From positions 434,001 to 498,000 of the forward strand of contig CAWDAQ010000003.1 of NCBI GenBank assembly GCA_963800325.1: a stretch of 64,000 nucleotides of DNA, in the 5' to 3' direction. This document shows positions 32,352-41,421 of this stretch, piece after piece; position 1 is the stretch's first letter, and each line of letters starts with the position of its first letter. The position numbers were made by a program, and so were the translations under genes. The stretch is from CAWDAQ01 sp963800325 (GTDB lineage Bacteria > Actinomycetota > Actinomycetes > Actinomycetales > Dermatophilaceae). Below the pieces are notes generated by a model. It was not told where the DNA came from. It was given only the letters and a program-made list of their open reading frames with translations, and ran no database searches.

Positions 32352-33571
32352 CCGGGGGCGGGGCGTTCGAGGACATGGTGGCCCTGCTCTGGCCGGGGAG
32401 CGCCTCGGTGGGCGGTCGCCGACGACCCGGACGTGCCCCGCGGCCGCCCGCGCGGGACTACGTCCTCGTCCCCGCCGCGAACCGGCCCCGGCTCCTCGTT
32501 CCCCGGCGCCCGCTCCGGGCGACGGCGACCGCGCTGGGACGGTACAAGGGCTCGGCCACGGGGGCAGGGCTGCTCCGCCTGCGCGCGGCGGCCCTCGCGG
32601 CCCGGCTCGGCGCCGCCGACCTGCTCCCCGACCGCGTCCGGGTCGACCCCCCGAGCGGGGGTGCCCCAGCCCCGGGGATCGAGGACCACCTCGGCGAGGT
32701 CCTCGGGCGCGAGGTCCTGCTCGCGATGCACATCGGGCCACGGCGCGCGGTGCAGAAGCCGGTCCTGCAGCTCATCTCACCGCAGGGCCAGCTGCTCGGC
32801 TTCGCCAAGCTCGGGGTCAACCCGCTCACCCGGGAGCTCGTCCGCGCCGAGGCGCGCCACCTCGAGGTGCTCGCAGGGCTGCCGCTCCGCGCGGTCACCG
32901 TGCCCCGGCTGCTGCACCACGGCACGTGGGGCCCGCACGAGCTGCTCGTCCAGGAGCCGCTGACCCGCACCGGGACCGGCGAGGTCACCGAGGAGCGCCG
33001 GGTGGCGGCCGCGCTCGAGGTGGCCCGCGCGCGCGGCGTGACCACCCACGCGCTCCGGGACAGCCCCTACCTGCGCCGGCTCGCCGACCGGGTCGAGGCG
33101 CTGGCGGACACGCCGCAGTCCGCTCTCCTCCGGTCGGCGACGGCGCGGCTGCGCGCCACGGCGGGTGACCGGGTGGCCCCCTTCGGCTCGTGGCACGGGG
33201 ACTGGGCACCGTGGAACATGACCGGCTCGCCGGGGACGGTGATGGTCTGGGACTGGGAGTTCTTCGGCGCCGACGTCCCCCTCGGGTTCGACGACCTGCA
33301 CTTCCGGGTCCAGGAGGAGGTCGTCGGGCTCCGGCGCGACCCGGTCGACGCGCTGGCCCGGCTGCGCCGCGGGGCGGGCGCGTGGCTGCCCGCGTTCGGG
33401 GTGCCCGCGGAGTCGACCGACCTCGTCGCCGCGCTCTACGTCCTCGAGATCGCCACCCGCTACCTCGAGGACGGGGAGATGGACGGCGACACCGCCATGG
33501 GCCGCCTGGACTGGCTCGAGCCCGCCCTGGCCGCGTTCGTCGAGCGGTCGCTGCCCACCGCGCCCCGATGA
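32348..33571 (+). CDS. Phosphotransferase-fold (APH/choline-kinase-like) protein
   Basis: A 407-residue cytoplasmic protein. The C-terminal lobe has the kinase-like Brenner motif FGSWHGDWAPWNM (catalytic Asp, metal-binding Asn) followed by MVWDWEFFG (DFG-like metal Asp), as in aminoglycoside/choline/homoserine phosphotransferases. The N-lobe includes FAKLGVNPLTRELVRAEARHLEVL, giving the ATP-binding Lys and a Glu. Since it sits between a co-polymerase and a flippase and is coupled to both by ATGA overlaps, it probably phosphorylates a sugar or glycan intermediate rather than an antibiotic. The substrate is not known. Confidence 0.8.
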   Translation: MTGGGAFEDMVALLWPGSASVGGRRRPGRAPRPPARDYVLVPAANRPRLLVPRRPLRATATALGRYKGSATGAGLLRLRAAALAARLGAADLLPDRVRVDPPSGGAPAPGIEDHLGEVLGREVLLAMHIGPRRAVQKPVLQLISPQGQLLGFAKLGVNPLTRELVRAEARHLEVLAGLPLRAVTVPRLLHHGTWGPHELLVQEPLTRTGTGEVTEERRVAAALEVARARGVTTHALRDSPYLRRLADRVEALADTPQSALLRSATARLRATAGDRVAPFGSWHGDWAPWNMTGSPGTVMVWDWEFFGADVPLGFDDLHFRVQEEVVGLRRDPVDALARLRRGAGAWLPAFGVPAESTDLVAALYVLEIATRYLEDGEMDGDTAMGRLDWLEPALAAFVERSLPTAPR

Positions 33572-35169
33572 CGCCGCGGGTGCGCCAGGACGCCGCCGCG
33601 GAGGGGACCGCCCGGGACCCCGACCCGACCGGGACGCCGGAGGGGCCGGGTCCGGGCGGGGCGACCGCGGCCTCGATCGGCCGGATCGCCCGCGGGGGGG
33701 CGCTGAACCTCCTCGGCGCCGCGGTCACCGGGCTCGCCGGTTTCGCCCTCGCCGTCGTCCTCACCCACGGCCTCGACCGCGCGGACGCGGGGGTGTTCTT
33801 CTCCACCTCGTCCCTGTTCCTGCTCGCGATGAGCCTCGGGCAGCTGGGGACCCCGACCGGCCTGGTGTACTTCATCTCGCGCTGCCGGGCGCGCGGTCGA
33901 CCGGAGCTCGTCCCCGGGTTCCTGCGCAGCGCCCTCGGCCCGGTGCTGCTCGTCTCGGTCGCGATGGCCGTGCTCGTCCTCGTGCTCGCCCCGGACATCG
34001 CCCGCGTGACCAACCCCGACCACGTGGACCGCGCGGTCGTCTACCTGCGCACCCTCGCGGTGTTCGTCCCCGTCGCGGTCCTCGAGCTCGTCGTGCTCGC
34101 GGCGACGCGGGGGCTGGGCACGATGCGCGCGCACGCCCTCGTCGAGCTCGTCGCCCGCCCCTCGACCCAGCTCGCGCTCGTCGCGGTGGCGGTCGCGACG
34201 CTCTCACCCGACCTCGCCGGGCTCGCCTGGGGCCTGCCGTATGTGCCGGCGGCGGTGGCCGCGTGGCTGTGGTGGCGCCGCGCGGCCGCGGGCGCGGGGT
34301 TCACGCGAGCCGCCACCGAGCGCGTCGGGCGCCGGTTCTGGCGCTTCACCTCGCCCCGGGCCGGCACGAGCGTGATGCAGATGGCGATGCAGCGGCTCGA
34401 CATCGTCCTCGTCGGCGCCCTCGCCGGGGCGGTCCCCGCAGCGGTGTACGCGGCGACGACCCGGTTCGTCGTCGTGGGCCAGATGGGCAACAACGCGATC
34501 TCCAACGCGGCCCAGCCCGGGCTCGCGGTGGCCATCGCCCGGGAGGACCACCCCGAGACCGAGCACATCTACCGGACGTCGACGGCGTGGCTGATCACCC
34601 TGACGTGGCCGCTCTACCTCACCCTGGCGATCTTCGGCGGGACGCTGCTGGGGGTCTTCGGCCGCGGCTACACCGGCGGTGCCCCGGTGCTGGTCCTGCT
34701 CGCCGTGGCGATGCTCCTCGCCACCGGCTTCGGCATGGTCGACCAGCTCCTCTCGATGGCCGGCCGGACGTCGTGGAACCTCGCCAACGCCTCGCTCGCC
34801 CTGCTCGTCCAGGTCGGGCTCGACCTGCTCCTCATCCCCGGTCACGGCATCGTCGGCGCGGCCCTGGGGTGGGCCGGCGCGATCGTCACCCGCAACGGCG
34901 CGGCCCTCGCCCAGGTCTGGCTCGCCCTCGGGTTGCACCCGTTCGCGCGCACGACCGCCACCGCCGCGGCCCTCTGCCTCGGCAGCTTCGCCGTGGTGCC
35001 GGGGGCCACCGCCCTGCTGCTCGGCACCGACCCCGCCCACGCCGCCGTCGGACTCGGCCTCGGGCTGGTCTGCTTCGCCGCCGGTCTCTGGGTCTGCCGG
35101 GGCGTGCTGGAGCTGTCCGCGCTCGCCTCGGTGCGGCGCCGGCGGGGGGCCCGGGCGACGACGCGGTGA
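33568..35169 (+). CDS. Polysaccharide flippase (MOP/Wzx-MATE superfamily)
   Basis: A 533-residue integral membrane protein with ~14 helices. The N-terminal SIGRIARGGALNLLGAAVTGL and DAGVFFSTSSLFLLAMSLGQ are typical of MOP flippases, and MQRLDIVLVGALAGAVPAAVYAA is the conserved central loop. It should move polyprenyl-linked sugar units to the outer face before polymerisation. The start overlaps the upstream phosphotransferase stop (ATGA). This closes the four-gene run polymerase-Wzz / BY-kinase-like / phosphotransferase / flippase. A second, unrelated flippase is at 50264-51739. Confidence 0.88.
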   Translation: MTPRVRQDAAAEGTARDPDPTGTPEGPGPGGATAASIGRIARGGALNLLGAAVTGLAGFALAVVLTHGLDRADAGVFFSTSSLFLLAMSLGQLGTPTGLVYFISRCRARGRPELVPGFLRSALGPVLLVSVAMAVLVLVLAPDIARVTNPDHVDRAVVYLRTLAVFVPVAVLELVVLAATRGLGTMRAHALVELVARPSTQLALVAVAVATLSPDLAGLAWGLPYVPAAVAAWLWWRRAAAGAGFTRAATERVGRRFWRFTSPRAGTSVMQMAMQRLDIVLVGALAGAVPAAVYAATTRFVVVGQMGNNAISNAAQPGLAVAIAREDHPETEHIYRTSTAWLITLTWPLYLTLAIFGGTLLGVFGRGYTGGAPVLVLLAVAMLLATGFGMVDQLLSMAGRTSWNLANASLALLVQVGLDLLLIPGHGIVGAALGWAGAIVTRNGAALAQVWLALGLHPFARTTATAAALCLGSFAVVPGATALLLGTDPAHAAVGLGLGLVCFAAGLWVCRGVLELSALASVRRRRGARATTR

Positions 35170-35186
35170 CGCGCCGACCGGCCCGG

Positions 35187-35888
35187 TCAGGGCCGGAGCC
35201 CGTCCTCCACGACCCGCCGTGCGACGACGTGCAGCTTCTCGTTGTGTCCGCGTGCCCAGCGACGCATCCGCTCGAACGCCACCCCCGGCGGCACCCCGGC
35301 GGCCTCGGCGAGGACCCCCTTGGCCTGCTCGATGAGCACGCGGGAGTCCAGTGCCCGCTGCAGCTGGTCGGCCAGGTGGTCCTTCGCCCGCATCGCGGTC
35401 TCCATCGCGTAGTGCGCGGTGGCGATGTTGGCGAGCGTCCGGGCCACCTCGAGGTCGTCCGCGTCCCAGCCCCGGACGGCCGCGGAGTAGAGGTTGAGCG
35501 CGCCGAGGGTCTGCTCCCCCAGCCGCATCGGCACCCCGGCCACCGCCCGCACCCCCGCCTCCCCGGCGACCCGGGGGTAGTCCTTCCAGGTCTCGCCCGC
35601 CGAGTCCAGGTCGGACACGAGGACCTCGTCGCCGGTCCGGTAGGCCGCGATGCACGGCCCGGTCTGGTGCTCCTCCTGGTAGCGCTCGAGCACGCTGACG
35701 GACTCCGGGACCGCGGTCACGAACGCCACCCGTGGTCCGGCTCCGACGAGCACCCCGGCGCCGGCCAGGCCCATCACGTCGGTGGCGACGTCGGCGAGGT
35801 GCTGGAGCATGCCGGGCACGTCCGGCGCGACGACGAGGTCGCCGGGGAAGCCGGCGAGGACCCGCAGCAGGAGCCGGTAGTCGTACAC
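35187..35888 (-). CDS. GAF-ANTAR RNA-binding antiterminator regulator
   Basis: A 233-residue cytoplasmic regulator. GAF domain ~35-165 (GMLQHLADVATDVMGLAGAG, GVPMRLGEQTLGALNLYS), then an ANTAR domain ~175-230 (LDSRVLIEQAKGVLAEAAG, AFERMRRWARGHNEKLHVVA). ANTAR proteins bind paired hexaloop hairpins in leader RNAs and prevent termination; the GAF domain is the sensor. The GTG at 35888 follows GGAAGGGTC; an ATG at 35957 is in frame and possible. It is convergent with the flippase gene and may regulate the surrounding EPS genes, but no target hairpin pair was identified. Confidence 0.87.
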   Translation of the reverse strand: MYDYRLLLRVLAGFPGDLVVAPDVPGMLQHLADVATDVMGLAGAGVLVGAGPRVAFVTAVPESVSVLERYQEEHQTGPCIAAYRTGDEVLVSDLDSAGETWKDYPRVAGEAGVRAVAGVPMRLGEQTLGALNLYSAAVRGWDADDLEVARTLANIATAHYAMETAMRAKDHLADQLQRALDSRVLIEQAKGVLAEAAGVPPGVAFERMRRWARGHNEKLHVVARRVVEDGLRP

Positions 35889-36067
35889 GCGCTGACCCTT
35901 CCGAAGGCGCCCTCCCCGGACCGTGCGGCCCGGGGCGGGAGGGGATCCGTTCATCATGCACCCGTTCCCGACCGCGGGTAGATCGTTCGAGGGCGTCCGG
36001 GCACCCGGCCCGGCCGCACGGCGGCCCCTCCCTGCCCCGGGCGGGGTGGGAGGGGCCGCCGTGAGGG

Positions 36068-38038
36068 TCAGAACTGCTTGGCGTAGGCGGTGAAGGGCTT
36101 CGCGGTCGTGGCGTCGAGGAGCTGGGCGTTCTTCGACTCCGGCCCGGTGGGCTTGTGGAAGTAGACCGCGAACTCCAGGCCGGGGATGGCCTTGATCTTC
36201 GGGACCTCGGTGGTGACCCACTTCTGCTGGGTCGCGCGGGTGCCGACGATCTTGCCTCCGGCGTTGCGCTTCTCGAGGCTGTTCGCGAACTCGGGGATCG
36301 CGAACCGGGTGACCCCGAGGGCGCGGGCCCGGCTGAACGCACGGTTCACGGTCGCGGGGATCGACTCGTACGTCGAGGCGTCGTCGGAGGTGTACTTCGA
36401 GTAGCAGTCCAGCGCGTACAGGGCGTACGGCTTGGCGGACTCGTCGAGGTACTGGATGAAGTTCCACTTCTGGAAGTACGCCTCGGGCCCCATGCTGTTG
36501 CGCAGGAACTGCCCGCCCATGAACACCGGGCCGACGGCGCCCTTCAGCCCGCGCTCGGCGTAGATCGGGGCCGCCCGGTTGACGACGTGGGCCAGGGCGC
36601 GGTCGTAGAGGTCGGCGTCGGTGCCCTTCTTCGGGTTGTCGGCCTCGTTCTGCAGCATGACGTAGGCCGTCTCGGACGCCGGCACCGACCGGAAGAAGGC
36701 GTCGATGGCCGCGTCCTGGGAGCCGCTGAGGACGGCCCGGTAGCCCGGGTTCCCCCCGCCGCCCGGGGCCGGCATCGTGATGGCGAAGGCGTGGCCGAAC
36801 TCGGCCGACCGGGCGACGGCGGACTTCGCATAGTCCCAGCGCCACGTCGAGTCGTACGCCTTCATGATCTGGGACACCCCGCCCGTCCGGCCCAGCGCGG
36901 CCGACATGGCCTCGTTGACCCCTTCGTTGGCGCGGTAGTTCGACAGCCCGGCCGGACCGAGCCGCAGCGTCGAGGTGTCCCAGTGGCCGAGGAGGACCTC
37001 GCCCGGCGTGGGCGAGGCCGGCTCGGGCTCCGCGGCGGCGGTGGTTCTCACCCTGGCGGTGACGGGGGTCTGTGCGACGCCGCCCACGACCGGGGTGACG
37101 TGGACGGTGTACGCGGTGCCGGGGACGAGCTTGGTCATCGTCTTGGTCGCCGGCTCGGCCGGCAGCAGCGTGGACTGCCAGGCACCGAAGCCGGTCGAGG
37201 ACACCCCGTCCCGGCCGACGAGCACCCCGTCGACATTCTGTCCGCCGGCGTCGAGGCCCCACGTCACGGTGGCCGTGGTGTCCGTCGCCGACGTCGACAG
37301 CCGCAGCGACGGCTGCGGGGAGACGAGGGCCGGCCGGGTGACCGGCACGTCGGCCTGTCCCTGCGGGGTCGCGGCGGCCGGGGTCACGGTGGCGTAGCGC
37401 TTCGCGCCCCGCCTGCCGTCGACGACCGGCTGCACGAACACGCGCGACCTCTTGCCGTTGGGCAGGCCCGTGACGGTGCGCGAGCCCTTGAGTGACCTCG
37501 TCAGCCCGGAGGTCCAGGGGGCCACGCCCCGGGTGCCGACCCGGCCGACCCGGACCCCGGGGATGCGGTGCCCGTGGGTGGTCACCCGCCACGTGACCTT
37601 CGCGGAGCCGTCCCTGGCGGAGGCAGCGACCTTCACCAGCGGCCAGGCGCGCGCGGTGACCTTGACGTAGCGGCGCGGACCCGGCTTGCCGTCCACGACG
37701 GGCTGCACGTAGAGCCGGCTCGTCCTCCCGTTCGGCAGGCCCTTGACGGTGCGGGTCCCGGCCCGGGACCTGATGAGCGTCGAACGCCACGCCCGGGTGC
37801 GCGTGGTGCCCACCCGGCCGATGTGGACGCCCTTGATGCGGTGACCGTGAGCGGCGACGGACCAGTGCAGGGTGGCGGCGTGGCTGCGCGCCGACGCCGA
37901 GGCCTGGACCCCGACCTTCGAGGCGGCCATGGCCTGGGTCGGGACGGCCACGAGGACGAGGGCCGCGAGGAGCACGGCGACGACGACCCCGGCGGGTGTC
38001 CGCCCGCGCGCCGCGGCGATGTGGTGGTGGGACTGCAC
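36068..38038 (-). CDS. Secreted protein: three Fn3-like repeats plus clan GH-A-like glycosidase domain
   Basis: A 656-residue exported protein (signal peptide ~1-38, ends TQAMAA). Residues ~40-330 contain three related ~95-residue beta repeats; the first two share HGHRI-GV--GRVGT and LPNG-[KR][RT]SR[LV][FY]VQPVVDG, and the third ends VTPVVGG. Residues ~345-656 form a TIM-barrel-like domain with VMLQNEADNPKKG (putative acid/base Glu after Asn) and RFAIPEFANSLEKR (putative nucleophile Glu), as in clan GH-A enzymes. It is likely an EPS-acting hydrolase or binder. The GTG start follows GGGGGAACC. Confidence 0.8.
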   Translation of the reverse strand: MQSHHHIAAARGRTPAGVVVAVLLAALVLVAVPTQAMAASKVGVQASASARSHAATLHWSVAAHGHRIKGVHIGRVGTTRTRAWRSTLIRSRAGTRTVKGLPNGRTSRLYVQPVVDGKPGPRRYVKVTARAWPLVKVAASARDGSAKVTWRVTTHGHRIPGVRVGRVGTRGVAPWTSGLTRSLKGSRTVTGLPNGKRSRVFVQPVVDGRRGAKRYATVTPAAATPQGQADVPVTRPALVSPQPSLRLSTSATDTTATVTWGLDAGGQNVDGVLVGRDGVSSTGFGAWQSTLLPAEPATKTMTKLVPGTAYTVHVTPVVGGVAQTPVTARVRTTAAAEPEPASPTPGEVLLGHWDTSTLRLGPAGLSNYRANEGVNEAMSAALGRTGGVSQIMKAYDSTWRWDYAKSAVARSAEFGHAFAITMPAPGGGGNPGYRAVLSGSQDAAIDAFFRSVPASETAYVMLQNEADNPKKGTDADLYDRALAHVVNRAAPIYAERGLKGAVGPVFMGGQFLRNSMGPEAYFQKWNFIQYLDESAKPYALYALDCYSKYTSDDASTYESIPATVNRAFSRARALGVTRFAIPEFANSLEKRNAGGKIVGTRATQQKWVTTEVPKIKAIPGLEFAVYFHKPTGPESKNAQLLDATTAKPFTAYAKQF

Positions 38039-38130
38039 GAGGGTTCCCCCAGACGTCGACGAACGTTCCCGAGGGGGATCGGCCGAGATCTGCTGCGCCC
38101 CAGCCGTTTTGAGCTTAATGTCCGCTTTGT

Positions 38131-38166
38131 GGCCGTTCGGCCGATGAGAGAGCGATCCGAACGGCC
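38131..38166. promoter_or_regulatory. Inverted repeat in a divergent promoter region
   Basis: GGCCGTTCGG (38131-38140) and CCGAACGGCC (38157-38166) are perfect reverse complements with a 16-base spacer, just downstream of the AT-rich stretch TTTTGAGCTTAATGTCCGC. Lying between the divergent genes at 38038 and 38273, it could be an operator or an RNA hairpin in the leader of the GT2-like gene. Confidence 0.45.
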
Positions 38167-38272
38167 CCCGTCACAGATCCCGCCGATCCCGGGACAGCCG
38201 GGGCCCGGGCCGGGAGAATGACTCACGCCGCACTCGACAGCGGGGGCTTCAGCGGTGCCGGAGGGGGGATCC

Positions 38273-39313
38273 ATGGCCGTCGTGGACGGATCACGCGCCG
38301 ACGACCTGGTCCTCCCGGTGGAGTGCGCGGTCGTCATCATGGGGCGAATGGCGGGGCGCATGGTGGGGCGAACCGTCGACCGCGACGGGCCGCCGGAGCC
38401 GCGTGCGCTCCTCGAGGGGATCGAGGCCGCCGCCCCGGGGCTGCGGACCCACGTGGTCCTCGTCGAGCCCGGGGACGCCGAGGCGACGCGAGCGGCGCTC
38501 GCGGACCTGCCGGGCGTCACGGTCGTCGGTGGGGGCGACGGGCTCGGACACGCGGCCGGGCTCAACCTCGGCGTCGCCGTCTCGCCACCCGCGCAGGGCT
38601 ACCTCTTCCTCGGCCCGGACGTCACCCCGTCCCCCGGCTCGGTCACCCGGCTGCTGCGGGCGAGCCGGCGCCCCGGTGTGGGCGCGGTCGTCCCGCGCGT
38701 CCTCGACGGACGCGGCGGGGTGCGCCGGTCGCTGCGCCGCGAGCCGCGGCTGCTGTCGGGACTGGGTGAGGCCGTGCTCGGGGGCCACTGGCGCGAGCGT
38801 CCCGCACCGTTCGCCGAGATGGTCCGCGAGCCCTGGGTGTACGACCACGCCCGCCCGGTCGACTGGGCGACGGGGGCGGCCGTCCTCGTCACGGCCCGCG
38901 CGGCGGTGGACGTCGGCGGCTGGGACGAGGGACTCCGGCGGGACGCGGAGCTGACCGACTACCTGGTCCGGCTCCGCCGTGCCGGACACCTCGTGCTCTA
39001 CGAGCCCGAGGCGACCGTCGTCAGCCCGGCGCGGAGGTCACCGGGGGACGCCGACCTCGAGGCCCTCCGGGTCGTGCACCGCGTCGGCTACCACGCCAAG
39101 CACCACGGCCGGCGCGCGAGCGTCGCCGCGTGGCTCCTCGCCGCCGTCCACTCGGGCCTGCGCATCCGCCGCCCCGGCAGCCGCCGGGCCCTGCGCAGCC
39201 TGCTGGGCCCGTCGCCGGCCGGCACTGCCACCGGGTCGCTCAGGCCTGCCAGCCCAGGCTCCGGCCGAGCAGGGCCGCGAGCTTCTCGTCGTAGGCGGCG
39301 TAGTGCGCGGTGA
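38273..39313 (+). CDS. Degenerate GT2-like protein, paralog of the GT2 at 40380
   Basis: A 346-residue protein clearly related to the enzyme at 40380: it keeps VDWATGAAVLV, GGWDEGL, the ARRSPGDADLEALRVVHRVGYHAKHHG region and LRRPGSRRALRSLLG. Its likely catalytic features are altered. The first nucleotide-binding strand is replaced by VECAVVIMGRMAGRMVGRT, the N-P-D at the metal site is GPD (LFLGPDVTPSPGSV), and the paralog's FFLYSEETDYF is LRRDAELTDYL. It may be inactive or a partner subunit. The ATG at 38273 follows GGAGGGGGG. The 3' end overlaps the convergent sulfotransferase by 74 bases. Confidence 0.78.
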   Translation: MAVVDGSRADDLVLPVECAVVIMGRMAGRMVGRTVDRDGPPEPRALLEGIEAAAPGLRTHVVLVEPGDAEATRAALADLPGVTVVGGGDGLGHAAGLNLGVAVSPPAQGYLFLGPDVTPSPGSVTRLLRASRRPGVGAVVPRVLDGRGGVRRSLRREPRLLSGLGEAVLGGHWRERPAPFAEMVREPWVYDHARPVDWATGAAVLVTARAAVDVGGWDEGLRRDAELTDYLVRLRRAGHLVLYEPEATVVSPARRSPGDADLEALRVVHRVGYHAKHHGRRASVAAWLLAAVHSGLRIRRPGSRRALRSLLGPSPAGTATGSLRPASPGSGRAGPRASRRRRRSAR

Positions 39314-40109
39314 GCCGCTCCCGGGTGTCGCCCGGCATCGGTGAGCTCGGGCGCGCGTTGTGCCGGTCGAACCGCGAGGGCACGTAGGGCTCCACCCCGA
39401 GGAAGTCCAGGACGCGCCGGTACTCGGTCTCGGGGTCGGCGAAGAAGGACTCGCTCTCGAGGACGTGGACCTGCTCGCGCGGGAAGAGCGCGAGGGCGCG
39501 CTCGAGCTGCTCGACGTACTGCCCCCGTCGCGTGTAGGCGTGGTGCCGGTGCGCGAGGCTCTCGTACGTCACGTCCGCGGCCATGCGCTCCTCCTCCCCG
39601 GCGAGGCGGCCGTCCTCGAGGTCGAGCGCGGTCCCGAAGTCCGCCACGGTCTCGAAGCCGCGCGCGTACTCGTGCTTGTACGCCGAGAAGGCGCGCTCGA
39701 CCGGGTCGCGGAGCATGAAGACGAGCTTGACGTCCGGGAGGTCCCGGGCGATCCGCTCGAGGGCGAAGGGGTGGAACATGTAGTACGTGCAGGCCTCGAA
39801 CGCCACCGGTGGCCCGGTCCGTCGGGTGCGCAGCGCCGCCGGGGCGGCGAGGGGGAAGTGGCCCCGGTACCAGTCGAGGTCCTCGCCGTAGCGGAGGGTG
39901 AAGTAGTCGATCCCCTTCTCCACGGCGGGCCGCAGCAGCTGGGGGTGCTCGGCGAGGTTCTTGAACAGCGAGGTCGTCCCGCACCGCTGCCCGCCGGCGA
40001 GGATGAAGCGCGGGAGCATCCGCGCCCCCGCGGTCGCCGAGCCGATGCGCAGGTAGGCGCTCCCGAGGGCGGGGTGCAGGGCCTTGGGTACGTGCTGGCG
40101 CAGTGGCAT
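39240..40109 (-). CDS. Sulfotransferase (heparan-sulfate/NodH-like type)
   Basis: A 289-residue sulfotransferase. ILAGGQRCGTTSLFKNLAEHPQ is the 5'-phosphosulfate loop, KLVFMLRDPVERAFSAYKHEY is the 3'-phosphate-binding motif with the conserved Arg and Ser, and FLGVEPYVPSRFDRHN is the usual C-terminal region. It most resembles membrane-associated carbohydrate sulfotransferases. With a second sulfotransferase at 8777 and many glycosyltransferases nearby, sulfation of the exopolysaccharide is a reasonable inference. The ATG at 40109 is preceded by GGAGGAGC about 11 bases upstream; the longer open frame upstream has no conserved content. Confidence 0.88.
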   Translation of the reverse strand: MPLRQHVPKALHPALGSAYLRIGSATAGARMLPRFILAGGQRCGTTSLFKNLAEHPQLLRPAVEKGIDYFTLRYGEDLDWYRGHFPLAAPAALRTRRTGPPVAFEACTYYMFHPFALERIARDLPDVKLVFMLRDPVERAFSAYKHEYARGFETVADFGTALDLEDGRLAGEEERMAADVTYESLAHRHHAYTRRGQYVEQLERALALFPREQVHVLESESFFADPETEYRRVLDFLGVEPYVPSRFDRHNARPSSPMPGDTRERLTAHYAAYDEKLAALLGRSLGWQA

Positions 40110-40300
40110 GGTCGGTGACGCTCCTCCCCGGGGCGGACCCGTCCCGTGCCGGCACACGGCCGATCCGCCCGATCTGATGTCACAGTATGCCGCTGTACGT
40201 CCCGATGTGGGTGAATCACGAAGTTGGCCCGGACCCACGATCGGACGAAAACGTCCCGAGACGGGCAATCATCAGATTCCGCCACCGGCGTCCGCGGAAG

Positions 40301-40310
40301 GACCTATCGT
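40301..40310 (+). promoter_or_regulatory. Candidate -10 element GACCTATCGT
   Basis: TATCGT fits TAnnnT and lies 69 bases before the ATG at 40380. It is the fourth copy of the GACCTAnnnT pattern. Confidence 0.35.
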
Positions 40311-40379
40311 CGACGCCGGAGGGGGAACGCCGGCCCGGCTGTGTCGGGACGCGTTCGGGGCTGCCGAGGGGATGCTGCG

Positions 40380-41390
40380 ATGCCGACTGTCCACAGGAGC
40401 GGGGACGCGCTCGACGACGCCGTGGCACAGGGCCCTCCCCCGGGCCCCGGTGTGTCGGGACCCGCGAGCCTCGGCACGCCGAGCGCCGAGGTGGACTGCG
40501 GGATCGTCGTCGTGAGCTACGACAGCGGCGACGACGTGCTGGCGCTCCTGGCGACGCTGCCCGCGGCGGCGGTGGGGACGACCACGCACACCGTCGTCGT
40601 CGAGAACGGCTCGGACCCGGCCGGTCTCGCCGCCGCGCTCGCGGGCGCACCCGGGGTCGACGTCGTGGACGCGGGAGGGAACCTCGGCTACGCGGGAGGC
40701 CTGAACGTCGGCCTGGCCCACTGCCCGCCGGCACGGACCTACCTGTTCCTCAACCCCGACCTCACGTTGGCCCCCGGCTCGGTGACCGCCCTGCTGCGGA
40801 CCGCCTCGGGACCGCGCGTGGGCGCCGTCGTCCCCCGGATGCTCGATGCGGACGGGTCCCCGAGCAGGTCGCTGCGGCGCGAGCCCCGCCTGGTCGGGGC
40901 CCTCGGTGAGGCCCTGCTCGGTGACCACTGGGCCCACCGGCCGGGCGTGCTCGCCGAGCTCGTCCGTGACCCCGAGCGCTACGAGCAGCCGCACGAGGTC
41001 GACTGGGCCACGGGGGCGGCGCTTCTCGTCCCGGCGACGGCCGTCGCAGCCGTCGGCGGGTGGGACGAGCGGTTCTTCCTGTACTCGGAGGAGACCGACT
41101 ACTTCCGGCGCCTGCGCCGGGCCGGCCTGCGGGCGCTCTACGAGCCGGCCGCGACCGTCGTGCACCGGGCCGGGGGCTCCGGGACCGGGCCCGACCTCGA
41201 GGCGCTCCTGGCCGTCAACCGGGTGCGCTACCACCGCAAGCACCACGGGCCCGTCCAGGCGGGAGGCTGCTGGGCCGTGGGGGTGCTCCACGCCGGCCTG
41301 CGGTGGCGGCGCCCGGGGCAGCGCCGCGCCCTCCACGCCCTGCTCCGGCCCGCCGTGCGCGCCGCCCTGCCCGGGCCGACACCGCGCTGA
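40380..41390 (+). CDS. Glycosyltransferase family 2 (rhamnosyltransferase-like)
   Basis: A 336-residue GT2 enzyme with intact motifs: CGIVVVSYDSGDDVLALLATL (nucleotide-binding strand), VVENGSDP, LGYAGGLNVGLAH, YLFLNPDLTLAPGSV (metal site), VDWATGAALLVPATAV, GGWDERFFLYSEETDYFRRLRRAG (the ETD/ED catalytic region) and VVHRAGGSG. It is similar to WbbL/dTDP-rhamnosyltransferase-type enzymes. GAGGGG lies 8 bases before the ATG. It is the best-preserved of three related proteins: the 38273 product and the C-terminal half of the 41686 product are divergent versions. A role in EPS repeat-unit synthesis at the membrane is inferred. Confidence 0.9.
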   Translation: MPTVHRSGDALDDAVAQGPPPGPGVSGPASLGTPSAEVDCGIVVVSYDSGDDVLALLATLPAAAVGTTTHTVVVENGSDPAGLAAALAGAPGVDVVDAGGNLGYAGGLNVGLAHCPPARTYLFLNPDLTLAPGSVTALLRTASGPRVGAVVPRMLDADGSPSRSLRREPRLVGALGEALLGDHWAHRPGVLAELVRDPERYEQPHEVDWATGAALLVPATAVAAVGGWDERFFLYSEETDYFRRLRRAGLRALYEPAATVVHRAGGSGTGPDLEALLAVNRVRYHRKHHGPVQAGGCWAVGVLHAGLRWRRPGQRRALHALLRPAVRAALPGPTPR

Positions 41391-41421
41391 GGCACCGCTG
41401 CCCGCGCCGGGGCGGCGCGCC

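Noticed and set aside
32348..33571. Aminoglycoside resistance gene
   Set aside because: The APH-fold motif is shared by many small-molecule kinases; translational coupling to EPS genes argues against antibiotic resistance.
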